DNA of 57,604 nucleotides from Lachnospiraceae bacterium (GTDB lineage: Bacteria > Bacillota > Clostridia > Lachnospirales > Lachnospiraceae). The stretch lies in contig JAILES010000089.1 in NCBI GenBank assembly GCA_024687205.1, forward strand, positions 1-57,604, written 5' to 3'. The notes under the pieces were generated by a model. The model saw nothing but the letters and a program-made list of their open reading frames with translations, ran no database searches and was not told where the DNA came from. This document shows positions 1 through 7,136 of this stretch, piece after piece (position 1 is the stretch's first letter; each line of letters opens with the position of its first letter). Both the position numbers and the translations under genes were made by a program.

Positions 1-1242
1 TTCAAGCTTACCGTAGTTAAGGTTGCTGAAGATGCTACTACCGAGGAAGAGACAACTGAGCCCGAGACTCCTGCTACTGAGCCCGAAGAAGTGATCGATT
101 ACGAAGCACTTGCTGAGGCACAGAAGGATGCTGAAGGTGTAGAAGCGTTTACACAGCTGATCGATATCGATCCCGATGCTGTAAACCAGGAAATCTACAT
201 GGTAGCTAAGCAGTCATTTACAGATGATGCTCTTAAGGGATTCGATTATAAGGATCAGGAGAAGGCTGCTAAGAAGGCTGCTAAGAAGCTTGTTACCATC
301 AGCAAGAAGGGTAAGATTTCTGCTAAGAAGCCTGGTACTGTAGTATTCCAGAAGACTGATAACGGCGTTGTTAAGACACTCAGCGTTAACGTTGTTAAGC
401 CTGTAATGCCTACCAAGAAAGCTAAGCTTAATGTGGACGGCGGAAAGCAGATAACGGTTAAGATCGACGGCCTTGATGCTACACCTTCTGTAAATGTAGT
501 ATTCATATCAAGTGATCCTACCAAGGCATCTGTATCTTATGATTCCGCTAAGCGTGAAGCATATGTAACAGGTATCGTTAAGGGTAAGGTAAACGTAGTA
601 GCATACGTAAACGGTAAGACTTATAAGACACCCGTTAAGATCAACAGCAATGCTGTAGAGAGCTTTGTAGGTTACATCAACAAGGGCGTTAAGAACAAGG
701 CTATCAAGGCTACAGGCGTTAAGAAGTGGGAGATCATCAGTGCAAACGATGCAGTTCTTACTCTGAATGCTAAGGGAACCAAGTTCACAGCAGGTGTTGC
801 AGGTGCAGTAAGTGTTAACGGTCTTAACAAGAAGGGCGAGAAGGTTGTAACCGGTTGGATCTACGTTCAGGATCTTGACCTGACAGCTCCCGAATCAATC
901 TCTGTAAACGGTGTCAGCGTAAATGCAGGCAAGAAGCTTACAAACGAGACCAAGGAATCCAAGCGTGGTGCTAACAAGAAAGAGACCTATTCTATCGAGA
1001 TTAAGCTTGATCAGAAAGAGGGCGAAAACGGCGGAATCAAGAAGGGCTATGCTAAGCTTGCATTCGCTGATTACAAGCAGGATCAGCCTGTAATATTCAA
1101 GAGCAGCAAGGCTGCAAACGTATACTACAACGGTAACGGTCTGATCGTAGCTAAGAAGGCTTACAAGAAGCCTATCAAGCTCACCGGTAAGATCAACGGC
1201 AAGACCATCGTTATCAAGGTTACCGTTAAGGAAGCAGAATAA
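1..1242 (+). CDS. Lysine-rich secreted surface protein with Ig-like repeats (5' end outside window)
   Basis: The reading frame is open from base 1, so the gene starts upstream of the window; the first GTG at 91 is only an internal codon. The visible part starts with a Thr/Glu/Pro-rich linker (about residues 15-30), as in surface proteins. A beta-rich region resembling bacterial Ig-like (Big2) domains follows, with segments such as VVFISSDPTKASVS and GKVNVVAYVNGKTY. The C-terminal part is very rich in Lys and Ala. No LPXTG motif or C-terminal membrane anchor is seen. The strong bias for GCT, AAG and GTT codons suggests high expression. The C-terminal half resembles in composition the Lys-rich end of the 26293 surface protein. 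Function is unknown; an extracellular or wall-associated role is inferred. A strong terminator follows directly. Confidence 0.8.
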   Translation, partial: FKLTVVKVAEDATTEEETTEPETPATEPEEVIDYEALAEAQKDAEGVEAFTQLIDIDPDAVNQEIYMVAKQSFTDDALKGFDYKDQEKAAKKAAKKLVTISKKGKISAKKPGTVVFQKTDNGVVKTLSVNVVKPVMPTKKAKLNVDGGKQITVKIDGLDATPSVNVVFISSDPTKASVSYDSAKREAYVTGIVKGKVNVVAYVNGKTYKTPVKINSNAVESFVGYINKGVKNKAIKATGVKKWEIISANDAVLTLNAKGTKFTAGVAGAVSVNGLNKKGEKVVTGWIYVQDLDLTAPESISVNGVSVNAGKKLTNETKESKRGANKKETYSIEIKLDQKEGENGGIKKGYAKLAFADYKQDQPVIFKSSKAANVYYNGNGLIVAKKAYKKPIKLTGKINGKTIVIKVTVKEAE

Positions 1243-1274
1243 TTACCTGATCATCGATCAAATGATAGGTACAG

Positions 1275-1301
1275 CCCCCGCGCAACAGCGCGGGGGTTTT
1301 T
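1275..1301 (+). terminator. Intrinsic terminator of the surface-protein gene
   Basis: A perfect 9-bp stem CCCCCGCGC/GCGCGGGGG with an AACA loop is followed at once by five T. It lies 33 bp after the stop codon of the preceding gene, the classic rho-independent arrangement. Confidence 0.95.
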
Positions 1302-1320
1302 AATATATGAAATGGATCCG

Positions 1321-1420
1321 CAATCGCTATACGGTCAAACTCCGGGGAAGATACGTATTCACTATACGGTAACCCTTGGGAAGATGCATATTCGCTATGC
1401 GATAACACATGAGAGAATGC
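1321..1420. repeat. Degenerate 33-35 bp tandem repeat, about 3 copies
   Basis: The core CTATACGGT occurs at 1327 and 1362 and recurs as CTATGCGAT at 1395. Each copy is followed by a block like GGGGAAGATRCRTATT. The period is 35 and then 33 bp. It sits between the terminator and the small gene at 1450, so it may be part of that gene's leader. The reverse strand is open across it, but I see no start signal that supports a gene. Confidence 0.5.
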
Positions 1421-1449
1421 ACACTCATGAGAGGAAAAGGTAATGACAT

Positions 1450-1704
1450 ATGCAAAAGACATTAATTTATTACAAGCCGGAGTATGAAGCTTCTGCAAAA
1501 GAATTACGGGACAATTATCTTGCACATGATCATAAAGAAGTTGATGTAATATCCGAAAATGAACAGGATGATATCAAATACGCAAGAGAAATGCAGTATG
1601 ACGAAGCAATATTCGTAGAGGATCCGAACACGGTCATTATTCACGACATTAATTCCGGTTTCACGCAACGCTGTCCAATTGAAGATGTTTATTATAAAGA
1701 CTGA
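1450..1704 (+). CDS. Small hypothetical protein (84 aa)
   Basis: ATG at 1450 is preceded by GAGGAAAAGG (1431-1440) at 9-bp spacing, an acceptable ribosome site. The product is acidic and soluble, with no membrane segment or signal peptide. It starts MQKTLIYYKPEYEASAKELR and ends with a short beta-rich stretch (AIFVEDPNTVIIHDINSGFT). I do not recognise the family. It stands alone between two tandem-repeat patches. Codon use looks ordinary for the window. An overlapping reverse-strand frame has no better start. Confidence that it is a real gene is moderate. Confidence 0.55.
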   Translation: MQKTLIYYKPEYEASAKELRDNYLAHDHKEVDVISENEQDDIKYAREMQYDEAIFVEDPNTVIIHDINSGFTQRCPIEDVYYKD

Positions 1705-1732
1705 TATTTTTTCTGCACTTGTGCCGACCATC

Positions 1733-2062
1733 TGTGTCTATGCCATTCCATGGAATTGTGGCTCAAATGAAGTGTAGCGACGATTTGAGCCTATGCCATT
1801 CCTTGGAATTGTATCCCAAATACATCGCTACCGGCCATTTAGGCCACATACCTTCCCGGGAATTATATCCCAAATACATCGCTGCCGGCCATTTAGGCCA
1901 CATACCTTCCCGGGAATTGTATCCCAAATACATCGCTGCTAGATATTTAGGCCATACACCTTACGAGGAATTGTATCCTAAATCAAGCGATGACGTCAGT
2001 TTGGGGATAATCGCCGTTCACAGCATTATGACCCAAATGCAGGCCTGACAGCGATATGGGGC
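1733..2062. repeat. 54-bp tandem repeat, about 6 copies, each with two palindromic elements
   Basis: A CCCAAAT-type box recurs at 1762, 1815, 1869, 1923, 1977 and 2032, with spacings of 53, 54, 54, 54 and 55. Each box faces a partly complementary ATTTGAG/ATTTAGG/GTTTGGG box that ends 28-29 nt from its start. A second palindrome between the units reads TTCCATGGAA, TTCCTTGGAA, TTCCCGGGAA (twice), then decays. The outer copies are the most diverged and the middle three are nearly identical. Because 54 is a multiple of 3, a frame stays open across the array (1719-2048), but no ribosome site precedes it and the product is only the repeat. Confidence 0.85.
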
Positions 2063-2392
2063 ATACAAAGCATTCCTCAAGCAATAGTTTAAAAGAACAA
2101 CAGAATCATGCAGTATAATGATAGTAAAAGCGCATATCAGAGAATACGCTGCGGCAAGCGCTGAACTATCAGGCACAGTCTCCAAGACTTAGTTTATCAG
2201 GATGAAGGAGCAGAACTGTGTGTGAGGAGTCAGACAGAGCGAGAGGAACAGGACTGTGCATGAGCAGCAAGACTTTGGAGAATGAGCCCGGGGGCGTTGC
2301 AAGTGAGTGGCTGTTTGTTGTAATGCAGGGCTTTCTGTGGTATCATGGAAGGCGGAGTTTTAAGAATAAACACGGATAATAAGGGTAGGATA
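2063..2392. other. Non-coding leader region upstream of the VWA gene
   Basis: There are 330 bases between the 54-bp repeat and the next gene. The only signal I can point to is a TATAAT at 2114-2119, with no good -35 at the right distance (TTTAAA at 2088 is 20 bp away). No stable hairpin with a T-run and no RNA gene are evident. It probably holds the promoter and long leader of the 2393 gene. Confidence 0.4.
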
Positions 2393-3673
2393 ATGGAAAA
2401 GGAAGCCCGGCTTGCAGAACAGATCGTAAGCCTCTCTGCAGATGATATAATGATGCGTCTCAGGTTCATGGCAGCTGCGCTTTCCGAGCCGGTATATGAA
2501 CAGAGAGAAGGCTGCGGCTGTGTGATCAACACACCGGACCGTTTCATCTATGATCCCCTGTTTATCTTAAAAGCATATAAGGAGGACGAGAGAAAACCTG
2601 CGAGGATATTGCTTCACTCCATATTCCATAACGTGCTCTTGCATGCATTTGCGGCAGATACGCTTGAAAAAGAACTTTGGGATATCGCCGTGGATGCGGT
2701 GACCGAGGCAGTGATACTGGAACTGGAGACAAAATCATTTTCTCTGAGAGAGGACGAGCAGCTTAGGAAAAAGCTGAAGGTGCTGAAGGAAGATGCGGGC
2801 GGACTCACACCGGATAAGATATACAGACATCTGAAGAACAATGAAGTGAACCGCTTCACTCTGGAAGATTACAGAAAGAGTTTTGCGAGAGATGATCACA
2901 GCTTATGGTTTAAGAAAGAAAGCTATGAGCTGGATGATAAGGAATGGCAGAAGATATCCGAGAGGATAAGAGCTGAACTCAAGGCTTTTTCGGAAGGCAG
3001 GAATATCGGAGATGCGCTGAAAGAAAACCTTGATACGGCGCTGAAAGAGAAGTTCGATTATGAGGCGATGCTCAGACGATTTATGGTGATGGGCGAGCAG
3101 ACTTCTCTTAATGACGAAGAGTTTGATTATGTGTATTATACCTACGGGCTGAGGCTTTATGAAAAGATGCCCCTGATAGAACCGCTGGAATACAGGGAAG
3201 AAAAGCGTATCAAAGACTTCGTGATAGCCCTGGATACTTCAGCATCCTGCAGTAAGGAACTGATAGAGAGTTTTCTACTAAAAACTTATCAGATCCTGGG
3301 CAGTGAAGAGAGCTTCTTTTCAAAAGTAAATATACACATATTGCAATGCGATGCGCAGGTGCAGAGTGATAAGAAGATCACGGGTATCGAGGAGTTAAAG
3401 GAATATATCAGGAACTTCAAGATACGGGGCTTCGGCGCCACCGACTTCCGCCCTGTGTTCCGTTATGTGGATGAAATGCGGGAAAAGGGTGAGTTTGACA
3501 GCTTGAAAGGACTTATATATTTTACGGACGGATACGGAATATATCCAGAGAAGAGGCCTGATTATGATGTGATCTTTGCCTTTGTGGGTGAGGATGAAAT
3601 GAGACGCGATGTGCCGGCCTGGAGTATGAAGGCGGTGCTGGATGCGGAAGAACTGAAGAAAAATGAAGAATGA
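2393..3673 (+). CDS. VWA-like domain protein of the DUF2201 type
   Basis: The C-terminal third has a von Willebrand A fold with a MIDAS-like DxSxS signature in FVIALDTSASCS, followed later by the TDF and FTDGYG segments typical of this fold. The N-terminal half resembles the putative metallopeptidase region of DUF2201 proteins, but the HExxH motif is replaced by HSIFHNVLLH, so peptidase activity is doubtful. Such VWA proteins usually work with a MoxR-type AAA+ ATPase as a chaperone-like pair; one lies at 4499. I chose ATG 2393 over the ATG at 2345 because AAGGG (2381-2385) sits 7 bp before it, while 2345 has no ribosome site. The stop overlaps the next gene by 11 bp. Confidence 0.85.
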   Translation: MEKEARLAEQIVSLSADDIMMRLRFMAAALSEPVYEQREGCGCVINTPDRFIYDPLFILKAYKEDERKPARILLHSIFHNVLLHAFAADTLEKELWDIAVDAVTEAVILELETKSFSLREDEQLRKKLKVLKEDAGGLTPDKIYRHLKNNEVNRFTLEDYRKSFARDDHSLWFKKESYELDDKEWQKISERIRAELKAFSEGRNIGDALKENLDTALKEKFDYEAMLRRFMVMGEQTSLNDEEFDYVYYTYGLRLYEKMPLIEPLEYREEKRIKDFVIALDTSASCSKELIESFLLKTYQILGSEESFFSKVNIHILQCDAQVQSDKKITGIEELKEYIRNFKIRGFGATDFRPVFRYVDEMREKGEFDSLKGLIYFTDGYGIYPEKRPDYDVIFAFVGEDEMRRDVPAWSMKAVLDAEELKKNEE

Positions 3674-4421
3674 AAAAGTGATAGAAAGAAAAGCCTATCT
3701 CGGTAAAAGAAGGCTTTATGATATAGAGATACCGGGGAGCGTGGAACTGGTCGATGACTGGGCCTTTGCAAAATGTATCGATCTTAAAAAAGTAAAGATG
3801 CCGAGAACGCTTTTGGGTAAAGGTGTATTTGAAGGCGACAATGCACTTGAAGAGATCGTGCTGGAGGGAGAGGATTCGGAAACGCTTTCCCATCTGCTTG
3901 CTGCGGTGGCTCCCAGAAATGATGCGGCTTATCTGCTGGAATTCAAAGAGGCAGGGAGCAGTTCCTGGTACGATAAATGGGACAGCTGGCTTAAGCGGCT
4001 GCTGGAAAGCGAGGATCAGGAAGGCTATTCGGGACAGGTGCCATGCGGCGAAGAAGATTACGGATCATCTGATGTGGCAGCCTATGAAAGCGGACGCAGA
4101 AGGGAAAAAGCAGAGCTCTGTCTTTTGAGATTGTTGTATGATGAAAAACTGGAAGATACTTTCAGGGAAGTGCTTACAGCCTATATAAACAGCCATACCG
4201 CAGGTTCTGAGCAGGGAGATGAGAGCTGGCTGGTGCTTCTTGAAAAGCATCATTCGGATATGAGATGGCTTGAGACTTTTGAAAAGGCCGGGGGTGTGAC
4301 GGAAGAAAATCTTGATATCATACTCGCCGGCATACCTGAAGAATATGCGGATATGAAAGCGTATTTTGTGAAGAAGAGAAGCGAGGAGACGATGGCGGTA
4401 CTGGAGGGACTTGCCTTGTGA
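3663..4421 (+). CDS. BspA-type leucine-rich repeat protein (252 aa)
   Basis: The first 80 residues carry about three short repeats of the BspA/LRR_5 kind: IEIPGSVELVDDWAFAKC, then LKKVKMPRTLLGKGVF, then LEEIVLEG. The rest is an acidic, probably helical region with no domain I recognise. No signal peptide is present, so it is probably cytoplasmic, unlike most BspA proteins. It overlaps the VWA gene by 11 bp and precedes the MoxR ATPase, so it probably belongs to the same module, perhaps as an adaptor; that role is inference. The stop codon runs directly into an interspersed hairpin repeat. Confidence 0.75.
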   Translation: MKNEKVIERKAYLGKRRLYDIEIPGSVELVDDWAFAKCIDLKKVKMPRTLLGKGVFEGDNALEEIVLEGEDSETLSHLLAAVAPRNDAAYLLEFKEAGSSSWYDKWDSWLKRLLESEDQEGYSGQVPCGEEDYGSSDVAAYESGRRREKAELCLLRLLYDEKLEDTFREVLTAYINSHTAGSEQGDESWLVLLEKHHSDMRWLETFEKAGGVTEENLDIILAGIPEEYADMKAYFVKKRSEETMAVLEGLAL

Positions 4422-4423
4422 GG

Positions 4424-4496
4424 ACACCTCATCAGTCAGCCTGCGGCTGACAGCTTCTCCTCAAGGGGAAGGCAAAGGGGAAGCCAAAGGAGAAGG
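4424..4496. repeat. Interspersed hairpin repeat, copy 1
   Basis: It begins with CACCTCATC just after the LRR stop codon. A perfect hairpin GTCAGCC-TGC-GGCTGAC follows (4435-4451), then a second CTTCTCC/GGGGAAG hairpin (4454-4471). It ends in a purine-rich AAAGGAGAAGG (4486-4496). It shares its start and its CCTCAAG...GAAGGC end with the element at 6008. The purine end is also the ribosome site of the ATPase at 4499. Confidence 0.75.
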
Positions 4497-4498
4497 AT

Positions 4499-6010
4499 AT
4501 GGATATACTTGCAGCAAAAGAAGGAATAAAGACCACCGTAAAAATGTACCTGAAGAGGGATGAGACAGGCGCCTACATTATACCGGTTAAGAGGCAGAGG
4601 CCTGTGTTTCTGCTGGGGGCGCCGGGTATAGGGAAGACGGCGATCATGGAACAGATAGCACAGGAGATGGGGATAGCCCTGGTTTCCTATGCCATGACAC
4701 ATCATACGAGACAGTCGGCTCTCGGTCTTCCGTATATCGCGCAGAAAAAATATGAAGACGAAGAGTATTCGATCTCAGAGTATACCATGAGCGAGATAAT
4801 CGCCAGTGTATATGAGACCATGGAAAAGAGCGGGCTTAAAGAGGGCATACTGTTTCTTGACGAGATCAATTGCGTGTCGGAAACCCTTGCTCCCTCGATG
4901 CTTCAGTTCCTGCAGTATAAGACCTTTGGCAGGCACAGGGTGCCCGATGGCTGGGTGATAGTGACTGCGGGCAATCCTCCCGAGTACAACAGGATGGTCA
5001 GGGAATTTGATGTGGTGACCATGGACAGGCTGAAACTCATGAATGTGGAACCGGATCTGAAGGCATGGAAAAAATATGCGGCGGGGAAACAGATACACGG
5101 TGCGATACTTGCATACCTTGAGATAAAGCCCGAAGACTTTTACCATATGGAGATGAGCGCGAAAGGCCGCAGTTATGTGACTGCCAGAGGCTGGGAAGAT
5201 CTCTCCGATATGCTTAAGATGTATGAAGAAGAAAAATGTGTTGCGGATGAAACTCTCGTGGGGCAGTATCTGGCAAATGAAAGAGTCGTGAAAGAATTCA
5301 CCGCATATTACGAGCTGTACAATAAGTATAAACGGGATTATCATATAGCAGACATACTTGAAGGAAAAGCCGGCGAAGAAACCGTAAGCCGTGCAAAAGC
5401 AGCACGTTTTGATGAGAGGATATCACTGCTGGGAATGCTGACCGACAGCGTGGAAAACAGGATGGCTGCGGTAATGAACAGGACTGATATCCTGAAAAAG
5501 CTGAATCCCCTGCTTTCTGCCTATAAGGAAAAATCCATGTCTATGAGCGAAGATGAAGCAATAAACTTTATCGCACAGATCAAAGACAATATGGAAAAGC
5601 AGCGAAAGAAGCTGGATGCCGGAGGAGCGCTGTCCGATACGGAGAACAGAGTCTTCAGGGGCTCTATCAAATTGCTTGAGGATGCACTGATAAAAATGAA
5701 GCATGCAGAGGATCCGAAAGAGGCAGTAGAACTTCCGCTTGAGATCTATCGCAACAGGCTTGCGGCTCTTCAGGAAGAGAGTGCGGATGCCAGTGCAAAA
5801 CTGGAAGCACTGTTTGCTTTTTCGGAAGCAGCTTTCGAAGACGGCAACGAAATGCTGACACTGCTTACGAGGCTGACTGTAAGCCCCGTATCCTCAAGGT
5901 ATATAGCGGCTTTCGGCTCGGAGACATATAGCAGGCTTTCGGAATCAATGATGGTGAGCAGAAGGCATGAGAGGCTGAGGGAAGAGATAATGAAGCTGGA
6001 TATTGGGTGA
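4499..6010 (+). CDS. MoxR-type AAA+ ATPase (503 aa)
   Basis: A Walker A motif GAPGIGKT lies at residues 40-47 and a Walker B motif ILFLDE at about 117-122, followed by a sensor-1-like TAGNPPEYN. This is the dynein-related AAA_5/MoxR class. The second half (about residues 260-503) is helical and coiled-coil-like and is specific to this subfamily. MoxR ATPases act with VWA proteins to remodel or mature target complexes, which fits the VWA gene at 2393. ATG 4499 has AAAGGAGAAGG 2 bp upstream of it, contributed by the interspersed repeat. A second copy of that repeat starts right at the stop codon. Confidence 0.88.
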   Translation: MDILAAKEGIKTTVKMYLKRDETGAYIIPVKRQRPVFLLGAPGIGKTAIMEQIAQEMGIALVSYAMTHHTRQSALGLPYIAQKKYEDEEYSISEYTMSEIIASVYETMEKSGLKEGILFLDEINCVSETLAPSMLQFLQYKTFGRHRVPDGWVIVTAGNPPEYNRMVREFDVVTMDRLKLMNVEPDLKAWKKYAAGKQIHGAILAYLEIKPEDFYHMEMSAKGRSYVTARGWEDLSDMLKMYEEEKCVADETLVGQYLANERVVKEFTAYYELYNKYKRDYHIADILEGKAGEETVSRAKAARFDERISLLGMLTDSVENRMAAVMNRTDILKKLNPLLSAYKEKSMSMSEDEAINFIAQIKDNMEKQRKKLDAGGALSDTENRVFRGSIKLLEDALIKMKHAEDPKEAVELPLEIYRNRLAALQEESADASAKLEALFAFSEAAFEDGNEMLTLLTRLTVSPVSSRYIAAFGSETYSRLSESMMVSRRHERLREEIMKLDIG

Positions 6011-6175
6011 CACCTCATCCGGCCCTGCGGGCCACCTGGTCTCGCCTGCCGGGTCTACGCTCCGCTCCGGTCGGTCCAGAGCATGCGTCCCCCGGACGCA
6101 TTGGACCGGTCGTTGCTGAACGCGTGCCACCGGCACGCAGCAACCTCAAGGAGAAGGCTAAGAGGGGGGAAGCCT
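6008..6175. repeat. Interspersed hairpin repeat, copy 2 (expanded)
   Basis: It shares the CACCTCATC start and the CCTCAAGGAGAAGGC end with the element at 4424, but has a longer, GC-rich middle. That middle holds two strong hairpins: 6073-6107 (GGTCCA/TGGACC outside ATGCGTCC/GGACGCAT) and 6112-6144 (GTTGCT/AGCAAC outside GCGTGCC/GGCACGC). A small GGCCC-TGC-GGGCC hairpin precedes them. It separates the ATPase from the GNAT gene. Confidence 0.75.
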
Positions 6176-6194
6176 ATATAGAAAGGGATAGAAT

Positions 6195-7136
6195 ATGAGA
6201 TGTGAAAGGTATAGGGCGGAGAAGGCAGATATATGGAATGCTTTCGTAAAAGATGCAAAGAATCCGCTTTTTATGCATAACAGAAATTATATGGATTATC
6301 ATTCGGACAGGTTCAGCGATCACTCACTGATGTTTTATGATGAGGATAAACTGGAGGCGCTGCTTCCGGCCAATGAAAAAGAGGGAGTGCTTGTCTCCCA
6401 CGGCGGGCTGACTTACGGAGGACTGATACTGGGCCTGAATGCGAAGCAGCATACCGTCATGGAATGTTTCGCTGCTTTAAGGGAGTATATGAAAGAGCAG
6501 GGACTGAAGAAGCTGGTATACAAAGCGATCCCCCATGTGTATCATCTGCAGCCTGCAGAAGAGGATCTGTTTGCATTGAAATATTACGGAGGAATGCTTA
6601 CGGAGGTATCGGCTTCCACGGCCATAGACCTTAAGGCTCCTATAAAGATGCCTAAGGGTAGAAAGGCGCAGATATCAAGGGCAAAGCGTGAGGGAGTGAG
6701 CATAGTCTGCCGCGATGATAAAAAAGCCTATGAAGAATTTCTCGAGCTCGAAAACGAAGTGCTCGAGAGCAGACATAACAAACATGCAGTACATACCGCC
6801 GATGAGCTTTATATGTTGCATCAGAGATTTCCGGAAAATATTAAACTCTATGCTGCGATGCATGAAGGAAAGCTGATCGCAGGCAGCGTGATATTCATAT
6901 ATGACAGCGTAGTGCATACCCAGTACATGGCAGCAGATGAAGAGGCAAGACGCATAGGCGCCCTTGATCTGTGCATTGCAACTGTTATGGATGAATATTC
7001 GGAAAAACTCAAATGGCTGGATTTCGGCATTTCGACCGAGGACGGCGGAAGCTATCTTAATGAGGGGCTCATTGCCCAGAAAGAAGGTTTCGGAGGCAGG
7101 ACAAATATCTATACCGTCTGGGAACTTGAAGTCTGA
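6195..7136 (+). CDS. GNAT/FemAB-like acyltransferase (313 aa)
   Basis: The protein resembles the large FemAB-like or Acetyltransf_6 group of the GNAT fold. Its central part (KAQISRAKREGVSIVCRDD) is the usual junction between two GNAT-like halves. The second half has the strands LYAAMHEGKLIAGSVIFIY and a conserved-looking LDFGISTEDGG near the end, seen in relatives annotated as GNAT N-acetyltransferases in polysaccharide or peptide modification. The acceptor cannot be read from sequence. ATG 6195 follows AAAGGG (6178-6183). Its 3' end overlaps the convergent diguanylate cyclase gene by 28 bp. Confidence 0.78.
   Translation: MRCERYRAEKADIWNAFVKDAKNPLFMHNRNYMDYHSDRFSDHSLMFYDEDKLEALLPANEKEGVLVSHGGLTYGGLILGLNAKQHTVMECFAALREYMKEQGLKKLVYKAIPHVYHLQPAEEDLFALKYYGGMLTEVSASTAIDLKAPIKMPKGRKAQISRAKREGVSIVCRDDKKAYEEFLELENEVLESRHNKHAVHTADELYMLHQRFPENIKLYAAMHEGKLIAGSVIFIYDSVVHTQYMAADEEARRIGALDLCIATVMDEYSEKLKWLDFGISTEDGGSYLNEGLIAQKEGFGGRTNIYTVWELEV

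Noticed and set aside
1226..1525. 99-aa reverse-strand frame near the first terminator
   Set aside because: It spans a clear terminator and a degenerate repeat and overlaps the end of the surface-protein gene, with no start signal.
1719..2048. 109-aa open frame over the 54-bp repeat
   Set aside because: The frame is open only because 54 is a multiple of 3. It has no ribosome site, and the product is the repeat alone.
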